NCBI GenBank assembly: GCA_041179125.1
Contig: JBEGTZ010000305.1
Location: 1 to 7,889, forward strand
Origin: CAMCXE01 sp041179125
Lineage (GTDB): Bacteria > Pseudomonadota > Gammaproteobacteria > Pseudomonadales > Cellvibrionaceae
Length of the DNA: 7,889 bases
Direction: 5' to 3'
How positions within the stretch are numbered: position 1 is the first letter of the stretch; each line of letters opens with the position of its first letter. This document shows positions 1 through 5,715 of this stretch, in pieces. The notes under the pieces are model-generated. The model was not told where the DNA came from, ran no database searches, and saw nothing but the letters and a program-made list of their open reading frames with translations. Made by a program: the position numbers and the translations under genes.

Positions 1-552
1 TTTTGCTAGGGTTTCTTTAATTGTATCCGGCCAGTTAAAAAAGCCAGGGTAGGCAAGCCCTGTGCTGTGTTTACTTAAATCTAGGGTTTCTACGCCGTAT
101 TGTTTGCGTAGCCCACTGCCCACATAGGGTGCTACGCCTTGCATCATTGAATCGCCCACTAATAAAACCTTATCTGTGGAGGAAAGTGGAATGGGCCATT
201 CCACTTTTTTTTGCATGGGTAAAACACCAATCTCGGTTGGAGATTGTTCGCAGGGTTGAATAACTATGGGTGCAGGTTCGAGGCTTTTAATTGGGTCAGC
301 GCTAAGTGCTTGGCCTGCGCGCGTTAAACGTGAATGCAGTGTAATGGCGCATTGATCAATAAAATAAAAATGATCCATCCAAAATTGATTAAACCAAGTG
401 GGTTCACTTAAGTGACCCGCGAAGGGCAAGGCGATACGCCACTGTTGTTGCCAATATCGACTCAGTGCATCGGCTTTAACCAGTGCAATTATTAATACGC
501 ATAAAGATAGTGTTTTAAGTGCGTGTGTAATGGGCGTGTGCGAATGTGTCAT
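1..552 (-). CDS. SGNH/DUF459-type protein, partial (C-terminus beyond window edge)
   Basis: An open frame of 184 codons runs from an ATG at 552 to the left edge with no stop, so only the N-terminal part is present. A hydrophobic stretch at residues about 11-25 (LKTLSLCVLIIALVKA) fits a signal anchor or signal peptide, which puts the rest in the periplasm. A linker of about 100 residues leads to VLLVGDSMMQG at about 129-139. This is the block I motif of SGNH hydrolases, with Ser135 as the predicted nucleophile, followed by DLSKHSTGLAYPGFFNWP (158-175), which resembles DUF459 proteins. The catalytic Asp/His block would lie beyond the edge. The gene starts one base after the stop of the MBOAT gene (TAG-G-ATG), implying translational coupling. 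In such pairs the MBOAT protein passes acyl groups across the membrane and the SGNH partner transfers them to, or removes them from, a polysaccharide. The substrate here is unknown. It could also be an esterase. Confidence 0.75.
   Translation of the reverse strand, partial: MTHSHTPITHALKTLSLCVLIIALVKADALSRYWQQQWRIALPFAGHLSEPTWFNQFWMDHFYFIDQCAITLHSRLTRAGQALSADPIKSLEPAPIVIQPCEQSPTEIGVLPMQKKVEWPIPLSSTDKVLLVGDSMMQGVAPYVGSGLRKQYGVETLDLSKHSTGLAYPGFFNWPDTIKETLAK
183..212 (+). repeat. Terminator-shaped palindrome inside the SGNH gene
   Basis: Bases 183-194 are the exact reverse complement of 196-207 around a single central G at 195. On the plus strand the 3' arm runs into eight T residues (205-212). 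Read on the plus strand this has the shape of an intrinsic terminator (AT-rich base, GGGCC loop region, U tract). It lies in coding sequence of the minus-strand gene (residues KKVEWPIPLS), so it may be incidental, or it may stop antisense transcription. Confidence 0.4.
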
Positions 553-553
553 C

Positions 554-1954
554 CTAGAACCCAAAATAAATAAAACCGGGCATACCGCTCGGTGCAAACT
601 GTAAAATAACTAAGGCGCATAATGATAATGCCAAAGCGAGTATTGCAAAATGCAATTTAGCGAGCCGCTCCTGTACGCGGGCTATTAAGTTGTTTGCGTG
701 TCGCGATAATATAAACCAAAATAAAATGATGCCGAAAAGCCCCAGGTAATTTAGCTGTGTGGGCTGTTGCCATTGGCTTAATGCACTAAAAAATTCCAGT
801 GCGCGCGGTAAATCTTCTGCGCGAAAAAACACCCAGCCTAAACAAACAAAAATAAATGTGCTGGCCTGTGTTACCACTGAGGGTAAAGTGATTTTAATAA
901 AACGACACCAAGTATTTTGCAGCACTAAACCTAAGCCGTGCCAAAGCCCCCAAACAATAAACGTGAAGCTTGCTCCATGCCAAATGCCGGACAGTAAAAA
1001 TGCAAGGGTTACATTTAATTGTGTGCGCCACCAACCGTGACGGCTGCCGCCCAGTGGAATATAAATGTAATCACGGATCCAGCGGGATAAACTTATATGC
1101 CAGCGTTGCCAAAAATCACTAATGCTGGTTGCCAAATAAGGTTGACGAAAATTCATCGGTACTTTAAAACCTAAAAGCAAGGCGCAGGCGGTCACTACGT
1201 CGGTATAGCCGGAAAAATCAAAATATATTTGCCAGGCATAGGCAAAAATCCCCGCTATTAAATCTATGGCATGGAAGGCGCTTGGGTCTGCAAAAACGGG
1301 GTTAACATAGTGTTCGGCCAGCCAACTGGCTAACCATACTTTTTTGATCAGGGCACTGAGTAGCAATAGGCCTATGCGCTCTGGAGCTTCAATATTACGC
1401 GCCTGTTCATTTTTTAATTGTGGCAACAGGTCGTTCGGGCGGCATATTGGGCCTGCCAATAAAGTTGGGAAAAAAGCAAATAATAAACAGCCTTCAAGCC
1501 ACGGGGCAGGTTTTACGGTGCCGCGTCCCACTTCAACTAAATAAGCAATTCCGCAAAAGGTGTAAAAAGAAATTCCAATAGGCAATAAAATATCTAGCAG
1601 GGGCAGGGTGGTTGTTTCCATGCTGGAACTGAGCGCCGCGCCCAGGCTTTCACGAAAAAAATTGTAGTATTTAAATAGACCTAAATTACACAGCGCCAGT
1701 GTAATGCCCGTTACGACCGGCCAGCGCCTAAGGCTGCCATCTGAACGTGCAACCAAGCCTGCCAGCCCTAGGGTAATTAGCGAAAAACTGATTAATAAAG
1801 CTAAAAAGCGCCAATCAAAACAGGCGTAAAATCCGTAGCTCGCCAGCAGCAACAGGTAGTTTTGCGCACGCGGGCCAGAGCCGATACCGAGTAGCCAATA
1901 GAGCCATATAAAAGCTAAAAAAATAAAGGCAAATTCTGGGGAGAGGTAATGCAT
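554..1954 (-). CDS. MBOAT-family O-acyltransferase (AlgI-like)
   Basis: A 466-residue polytopic inner-membrane protein of the membrane-bound O-acyltransferase family; AlgI and DltB-type members have a similar length. Many hydrophobic segments run throughout. Family motifs in order are SFYTFCGIAYLVEV (129-142), FFPTLLAGPICRPNDLLPQL (161-180), FDFSGYTD (245-252), FWQRWHISLSRWIRDYIYIP (281-300) and SGIWHGASF (322-330). His326 in the last motif is the invariant MBOAT histidine. The family moves acyl groups, usually acetyl, from a cytoplasmic donor to an extracytoplasmic acceptor such as alginate, cellulose or peptidoglycan. The next gene, one base away, encodes an SGNH protein, the usual partner in such systems. 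No glycosyltransferase or polysaccharide synthase is visible, so the substrate cannot be given and the name algI is not justified. The ATG at 1954 has only a weak ribosome-binding site (AAGG about 17 bases upstream), but the N-terminus aligns with the family's first membrane helix. Confidence 0.9.
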   Translation of the reverse strand: MHYLSPEFAFIFLAFIWLYWLLGIGSGPRAQNYLLLLASYGFYACFDWRFLALLISFSLITLGLAGLVARSDGSLRRWPVVTGITLALCNLGLFKYYNFFRESLGAALSSSMETTTLPLLDILLPIGISFYTFCGIAYLVEVGRGTVKPAPWLEGCLLFAFFPTLLAGPICRPNDLLPQLKNEQARNIEAPERIGLLLLSALIKKVWLASWLAEHYVNPVFADPSAFHAIDLIAGIFAYAWQIYFDFSGYTDVVTACALLLGFKVPMNFRQPYLATSISDFWQRWHISLSRWIRDYIYIPLGGSRHGWWRTQLNVTLAFLLSGIWHGASFTFIVWGLWHGLGLVLQNTWCRFIKITLPSVVTQASTFIFVCLGWVFFRAEDLPRALEFFSALSQWQQPTQLNYLGLFGIILFWFILSRHANNLIARVQERLAKLHFAILALALSLCALVILQFAPSGMPGFIYFGF

Positions 1955-2097
1955 AGATAAACTACAGCCAGCCTTGGAATACTTGCGGAAGTTTTAAATT
2001 TAGTGTTTAACCTAGAAACCCCAGCTGAATCATTCAAGGAGTGCCAGTAAAATTAAACGCCAGAGAAAGATAAAACAACGCACGTTATTACTGTGTA
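1955..2097. other. nadB-MBOAT intergenic gap, no clear signal
   Basis: These 143 bases lie between two minus-strand genes. I found no convincing terminator after nadB; the best candidate is a three-base stem in AACGCACGTT (plus strand). On the minus strand a TTGAAT and a TAGGTT about 17 bases apart could be a weak promoter for the MBOAT gene, but neither box is good. Readthrough from nadB is therefore possible but unproven. Confidence 0.4.
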
Positions 2098-3720
2098 TTA
2101 ATAATGTACAAAAATTTCCTGATCCGCAAAATTCGTTGGCACTAAAATGGTGTCTTTAGCAACGGACGAAACGTCGGGAAAATCCAGTGAGAAATGCAGT
2201 CCTCGGCTTTCTTTACGCTCGATGGCGGAACGAATGATCAGTTCGGCTACCATAGCAAGGTTACGTAGTTCGATTAAATCGCTGCCCACTTTGTAGTTAG
2301 CATAATATTCTTGAATTTCTTTTTGCAGTAAACGAATGCGGTTGGTGGCGCGCTCTAAACGTTTGTGGGTGCGCACTATGCCTACGTAATCCCACATGAA
2401 ACGGCGCAGTTCATCCCAATTATGGGAGATAACCACGTCTTCATCGGAGTTGGTTACGCGGGATTCGTCCCATTGTTTAATGGTTTTGGGCGCGGCTATT
2501 ACAGGTAAGTCCTGTTCTATTTTATCAGCGGCGGAATGCGCATAAACAATACATTCTAAGAGTGAATTACTGGCCATTCGGTTGGCGCCGTGTAATCCTG
2601 TAAATGAGGTTTCACCAATGGCAAATAGATTTTTTAAATCGGTTTGCCCGTGGCAATTAACTACGATGCCACCACAGGTGTAATGGGCTGCGGGTACGAC
2701 GGGAATCGGGTCTTTGGTGATATCAAAACCAAATTGCAAACAATTACTCCACACTGTGGGGAAGTGGTGCTGAATAAATTCCGCCGGTTTGTGGCTAATG
2801 TCGAGCAAGACAAAATCACTGCCCAGGCGTTTCATTTCGTGGTCGATGGCTCTGGCTACAACATCCCTAGGGGCTAATTCTGCCATAGGGTGGAAGTTGT
2901 GCATGAAGCGTTCGCCGTTGGGCAATTTTAAGTGGGCGCCTTCACCGCGCAGTGCTTCAGTTAATAAGAACGATTTGGCATCTGGGTGGAACAAACAGGT
3001 GGGATGAAATTGGTTAAATTCCATATTGGCAATTCTGCAACCCGCCCGCCAAGCCATAGCAATGCCGTCGCCGCTGGCGCTGTCGGGATTACTGCTGTAA
3101 AGATAAACCTTGCTTGCGCCGCCGGTGGCTAAAATGGTGGTTTTGGCGGTATAACAATGCACTGCGTCTAGGGTGCGGTCGTAAACATAGGCGCCAACAC
3201 AGCGCATTTTTCCGTTGGACATATCAGGTTCGCGCAGTAAATCCAGCGCGACGTGGTTTTCCAGCAAGGTGATATTGGGGTGGGCTAGTGTTTGTTCTAG
3301 CAGCGTGCTGTGTACGGCTTTGCCTGTGGCATCGGCACTGTGAATAATACGCCGGTGGCTATGGCCGCCTTCTTGGGTGAGGTGGTAGTGTTCGTTATCA
3401 TTACGCGTAAAATCAACGCCCAGTCCCACTAGCCATTCAATGGCAGCTTTACTGCGGGAAACGGTAAAACGCACGGCCTGTGGATGGCATAGGCCTGCGC
3501 CAGCTACGAGCGTATCCGCTACGTGGGATTCAATACTGTCATCGTCGTCCAGCACAGCGGCTATACCGCCTTGGGCATGCCAGGTGGAGCCTTCTGTCAG
3601 CTTACCTTTGCTCAATACGCTTACTGTGTAGGTTTGGGCGAGTTTTAACGCTAGGGCTAAACCTGCGGCGCCGCTGCCAATGACTAAAACATCGCTATAA
3701 AAAATGGAATCTGGATTCAC
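2098..3720 (-). CDS. nadB: L-aspartate oxidase NadB
   Basis: This FAD enzyme of the cytoplasm oxidises L-aspartate to iminoaspartate, which NadA condenses with dihydroxyacetone phosphate to quinolinate, the first steps of de novo NAD synthesis. The protein is 540 residues, the same as E. coli NadB, and is recognisable along its whole length. The FAD-binding GSGAAG is at 15-20, and GSTWHAQGGIAAV (44-56) is the conserved segment contacting FAD. HLTQEGGHSHRRI is at 113-125, FNQFHPT at 235-241, LAPRDVVARAIDHEM at 282-296 with the predicted catalytic Arg290, and AHYTCGG (345-351) with the conserved His346. GLHGANRMASNSLLEC (375-390) is the C-terminal FAD motif. The C-terminal helical domain (about 430-515) contains RRFMWDYVGIVRTHKRLERA. 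These features separate it from the related fumarate reductase and succinate dehydrogenase flavoproteins. The start is GTG, not ATG: it gives an N-terminus matching E. coli NadB, and no in-frame ATG lies nearby. It is divergent from rpoE, as in E. coli and Pseudomonas. Confidence 0.97.
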   Translation of the reverse strand: MNPDSIFYSDVLVIGSGAAGLALALKLAQTYTVSVLSKGKLTEGSTWHAQGGIAAVLDDDDSIESHVADTLVAGAGLCHPQAVRFTVSRSKAAIEWLVGLGVDFTRNDNEHYHLTQEGGHSHRRIIHSADATGKAVHSTLLEQTLAHPNITLLENHVALDLLREPDMSNGKMRCVGAYVYDRTLDAVHCYTAKTTILATGGASKVYLYSSNPDSASGDGIAMAWRAGCRIANMEFNQFHPTCLFHPDAKSFLLTEALRGEGAHLKLPNGERFMHNFHPMAELAPRDVVARAIDHEMKRLGSDFVLLDISHKPAEFIQHHFPTVWSNCLQFGFDITKDPIPVVPAAHYTCGGIVVNCHGQTDLKNLFAIGETSFTGLHGANRMASNSLLECIVYAHSAADKIEQDLPVIAAPKTIKQWDESRVTNSDEDVVISHNWDELRRFMWDYVGIVRTHKRLERATNRIRLLQKEIQEYYANYKVGSDLIELRNLAMVAELIIRSAIERKESRGLHFSLDFPDVSSVAKDTILVPTNFADQEIFVHY

Positions 3721-3779
3721 GGGGGACTCTATTGCAGGGTTTACACACGTTGGATTCCGTGTGCATAGGACAGGCCATG

Positions 3780-3809
3780 ATTATCCGGGCGTAGGGCTGA
3801 ACTTTGCAA
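3780..3809 (-). promoter_or_regulatory. Candidate sigma70 promoter of nadB
   Basis: On the minus strand TTGCAA (3809-3804) and GATAAT (3785-3780) are separated by 18 bases. GATAAT matches the -10 consensus at five of six positions and TTGCAA matches the -35 at four of six. The start would be near 3773, leaving a leader of about 50 nt before the GTG of nadB. It overlaps the opposing sigmaE-like box at 3799-3825, so the two could interfere with each other. Confidence 0.45.
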
Positions 3810-3825
3810 CTGGCGGTGAGTCATT
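3799..3825 (+). promoter_or_regulatory. Candidate sigmaE (AlgU-type) promoter upstream of rpoE
   Basis: GAACTT (3799-3804), a 16-base spacer and TCATT (3821-3825) resemble the sigmaE/AlgU consensus GAACTT-N16/17-TCtgA. The -35 box is a full match; the -10 matches only at the leading TC. Autoregulation of rpoE/algU from a promoter in the nadB-rpoE gap is known in E. coli and P. aeruginosa, which makes the site plausible. It would give a leader of more than 400 nt that includes the palindrome at 4021-4188. Confidence 0.38.
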
Positions 3826-3979
3826 GCTCGCTGTATGTGTAAGTCTGTGGGGCTACACTCTATGAGGTATAGCGTTTGAATGTCGTGAGTTCCTTAGATA
3901 AGGTTCAACCCCGTTATCACCGTTGATTCAAACTTCGAAAAACAAAATAAGACAGTCCTTATTCACTTCGGCCAATGGA

Positions 3980-4008
3980 TTGCACAGCAACAATGGCGAT
4001 AATTTAAT
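3980..4008 (+). promoter_or_regulatory. Candidate sigma70 promoter for rpoE
   Basis: TTGCAC (3980-3985) and TTTAAT (4003-4008) are 17 bases apart and point toward rpoE. The -10 matches the consensus at five of six positions and the -35 at only three. The predicted start near 4015 would fall a few bases before the palindromic element, so the transcript would begin with that structure. Confidence 0.28.
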
Positions 4009-4020
4009 TTTTGTTCGACT

Positions 4021-4188
4021 ATCCTAAAACCTCAGTTGAACGCGTAGCGAGAGCGACTAAGACGCCGAATTTAAAGCGCTTATTGCCAAAATTTGGCGAA
4101 ACCCTACGGTGAGTCAAGTTTTGGCAATAAGCGTTTTAAATTCAAGTGTTAGGCGTTCGTAGTAGCGTTCAACTGAGGTTTTTAGGAT
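4021..4188. repeat. 168-bp palindromic element (MITE-like) in the rpoE leader
   Basis: The two ends are inverted copies. The left end (4021-4043, starting ATCCTAAAACCTCAG) matches the right end (4165-4188, ending CTGAGGTTTTTAGGAT), with one extra A/T in the A/T run as the only difference. Inside, 4067-4091 pairs with 4119-4143 over 25 bases with one G/T mismatch. Between these stems, 4044-4066 and 4144-4164 are diverged and would form an internal loop. The apex 4101-4110 can form ACC-CTAC-GGT. No open frame of note lies inside, and I see no clear target-site duplication (flanks ...GACT and TATA...). The architecture fits a non-autonomous palindromic repeat, such as a MITE. As RNA it would fold into one long hairpin. 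I do not recognise the family. Confidence 0.8.
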
Positions 4189-4195
4189 TATATGT

Positions 4196-4213
4196 GGGGT
4201 ATCCCCCTTTTTT
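4196..4213 (+). terminator. Short GC stem plus T tract before rpoE (terminator-like)
   Basis: GGGG (4196-4199), a TAT loop, CCCC (4203-4206), one C and six T (4208-4213) form the outline of an intrinsic terminator ending about 30 bases before the rpoE ATG. The stem is only four base pairs, weak for full termination. It may be a leader attenuator, a pause site, or nothing. It lies only seven bases past the palindromic element. Confidence 0.3.
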
Positions 4214-4234
4214 ATCCGGTGTGTCACCGTAAGT

Positions 4235-4238
4235 GGAG
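4235..4238 (+). promoter_or_regulatory. Ribosome-binding site of rpoE
   Basis: GGAG lies six bases before the ATG at 4245. It decides the start: the in-frame GTG at 4233 overlaps this site and has no ribosome-binding site of its own. Confidence 0.75.
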
Positions 4239-4244
4239 TCGTTA

Positions 4245-4826
4245 ATGCTTGAGCCATCTGCCCCAGATGCAGATCAACCCCTGGTTAGTCGAGTACAGCA
4301 GGGGGACAAAAAAGCGTTTGATCTTTTAGTTATTAAATATCAACACCGCATTATGGCTGTTATCAGCCGCTTTATCCGCGACCATGCTGAAATACACGAT
4401 GTCGCCCAGGAAACCTTTATTAAGGCCTATCGAGCACTGCCGAATTTTCGTGGCGAGAGTGCCTTTTATACTTGGCTTTACCGCATTGCTATTAATACGG
4501 CCAAAAACTTTATAGTCTCCCGTGGGCGCAGGCCGCCTGCGATGGATATTGATGCTGTTGAGGCGGAGTTTTTAAGCGATTCAGAAAATATGCGCGATAT
4601 TGAAAACCCAGAAAACAGCATGATGCGCGACCAGCTTGATGCTGTGATCACCAAAGCAATTGCAGATTTACCCAAAGATTTACGCACGGCCATTACGTTG
4701 CGCGAATTGGATGGGCTAAGTTATGAGGAAATTGCCGAGGTAATGGGGTGCCCAATTGGTACGGTACGGTCTCGAATTTTCCGCGCACGGGAAGCCATCG
4801 ATAAACAAATGGCCCCTTTGTTGTAA
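4245..4826 (+). CDS. rpoE: RNA polymerase sigma factor RpoE (AlgU-like, ECF family)
   Basis: A 193-residue extracytoplasmic-function sigma factor, the same length as P. aeruginosa AlgU. It directs RNA polymerase to envelope-stress promoters when released from RseA. Region 2 spans about 25-95: AFDLLVIKYQHRIM (24-37), HDVAQETFIKAYRAL (51-65, core-binding and -10 recognition region) and FYTWLYRIAINTAKN (74-88). The linker contains RGRRPP (93-98). Region 4 spans about 130-187, with DLPKDLRTAITLRELDGLSY (141-160) and the helix-turn-helix YEEIAEVMGCPIGTVRSRIF (160-179) that reads the -35 box. The ATG at 4245 is chosen over the GTG at 4233 because GGAG stands six bases upstream and the resulting N-terminus fits AlgU. 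It is the first gene of rpoE-rseA-rseB, divergent from nadB. Two candidate promoters, the palindrome and a terminator-like stem precede it. Confidence 0.97.
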   Translation: MLEPSAPDADQPLVSRVQQGDKKAFDLLVIKYQHRIMAVISRFIRDHAEIHDVAQETFIKAYRALPNFRGESAFYTWLYRIAINTAKNFIVSRGRRPPAMDIDAVEAEFLSDSENMRDIENPENSMMRDQLDAVITKAIADLPKDLRTAITLRELDGLSYEEIAEVMGCPIGTVRSRIFRAREAIDKQMAPLL

Positions 4827-4853
4827 TTTTTTTAAAAAATAATGCACACAGTT

Positions 4854-4881
4854 GGAACCTAGGCTTTAAGGCTGGGTCACA
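4854..4881 (+). promoter_or_regulatory. Candidate internal sigmaE promoter before rseA
   Basis: GGAACCT (4854-4860), a 16-base spacer and TCACA (4877-4881) resemble GGAACTT-N16-TCTGA: six of seven matches at -35, three of five at -10. It lies in the 106-base rpoE-rseA gap and would give a leader of about 45 nt for rseA. If active, it would let sigmaE raise its own anti-sigma factor separately from rpoE. Confidence 0.35.
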
Positions 4882-4932
4882 GCAGCAACAAAAATGGCTC
4901 GTTCAGAGTTGTATTCACCACAGGCCTAATCT

Positions 4933-5715
4933 ATGACGTCATCCGATGAAATGCTAAAAGAGTCTTTATCCGCTTTAATGGATAACCAAGCGAGTGAAAT
5001 TGAACTGCGAAGAATTCTTAAGCAATTGCCCGAAGATGCCAGCATCGGCGCCACCTGGCACCGTTACCAACTGGCCTCTACGGTGATGCATCGTGGTCAA
5101 ATAGCCTGTTTAAACCTGGATTTATCCACTGCCATTTCCGAAGCTATTGCGCAGGAACCTGCACTGAGCGGCCCCACCGCAAAACCCACATCGCATTGGC
5201 TGCGCTGGGGCGGGAAATCATCTTTGGCGGCCTCGGTGGCGCTTGCAGTTTTAATTGGAGTACAACAATTTTCCGCTCCAGCTGTGGCGCCTTTGGCTGT
5301 GCAGCCGGCTGGGGAAATAATGCAGCCAACTGGCAGTGATGCTCCAGCCAATGTTGTTGCCAGCGTGCCTGAAATGACGCTGCAAGAGGGTGGGCAGGTG
5401 CAGTCTGCGCCGGATGGATTTGCCCTGCCTGCACCTATGGCGCGCACAGTAAGCAGCCAGGCTGATCGAGTGCAGTCGTTTTCAAACCAAACACTTCAAA
5501 ACCTTCAAGTACAACCCGTTTCGCTAAACCAAACCGACTGGCGTAACGACCCTGAAGTTCAAGCACAGTTAAACCAAATGTTGTTAGACCACGCCAATCG
5601 TTCGGCTGTGCATGGCAGTTTTGGCCTGCTGCCTTTTACGCGTGTTTCCACTGTGCCTGGCTCTACCGAGGCATCCTTGAATAGCACCGCTGAGCCTGCC
5701 GCAGGCAAACGTTGA
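4933..5715 (+). CDS. rseA: Anti-sigma-E factor RseA (MucA-like), with long periplasmic linker
   Basis: A single-pass inner-membrane protein that binds RpoE in the cytoplasm and is destroyed by sequential proteolysis (DegS/AlgW, then RseP/MucP) on envelope stress. The N-terminal anti-sigma domain (about 7-75) has LKESLSALMDNQASEIELRR (8-27) and TWHRYQLASTVMH (41-53), closely like MucA. One membrane helix lies at about 96-112 (SSLAASVALAVLIGVQQ). The periplasmic part is rich in Pro, Ala, Gln and Val (113-200). A MucA-like end follows: VQAQLNQMLLDHANRSAVHG (209-228) and LLPFTR (232-237). At 260 residues it is longer than MucA (about 194) and E. coli RseA (about 216); the excess is in the linker. 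The start at 4933 has only a weak site (AGG, 8 bases upstream); the ATG at 4951 (residue 7) is an alternative. It overlaps rseB by one base. Confidence 0.93.
   Translation: MTSSDEMLKESLSALMDNQASEIELRRILKQLPEDASIGATWHRYQLASTVMHRGQIACLNLDLSTAISEAIAQEPALSGPTAKPTSHWLRWGGKSSLAASVALAVLIGVQQFSAPAVAPLAVQPAGEIMQPTGSDAPANVVASVPEMTLQEGGQVQSAPDGFALPAPMARTVSSQADRVQSFSNQTLQNLQVQPVSLNQTDWRNDPEVQAQLNQMLLDHANRSAVHGSFGLLPFTRVSTVPGSTEASLNSTAEPAAGKR

Noticed and set aside
759..1040. Plus-strand 93-residue frame inside the MBOAT gene
   Set aside because: It lies opposite the conserved C-terminal membrane region of the MBOAT protein, and its product has no recognisable features.
3897..3918. Small stem GATAAGG / CCGTTATC in the nadB-rpoE gap
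   Set aside because: It needs a bulged base, has no T run and no clear link to a promoter; stems this size occur by chance.
4061..4154. The palindromic element as an integron attC site
   Set aside because: GTTAGGC at 4148-4154 fits the attC R' core, but the opposite side reads GACTAAG rather than RYYYAAC, there is no neighbouring integrase or cassette array, and the outer arms extend well beyond a normal attC.
4233..4244. GTG at 4233 as the start of rpoE
   Set aside because: It overlaps the GGAG ribosome-binding site that serves the ATG at 4245 and adds four residues not expected from AlgU-type proteins.
5097..5447. Open frames on the minus strand within rseA
   Set aside because: They lie opposite a well-supported gene, give low-complexity Ala/Cys/Pro-rich proteins and match no family I recognise.
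5712..5714. TTG at 5712 as the start of rseB
   Set aside because: The next codon is an ATG that overlaps the rseA stop in the common TGATG arrangement.
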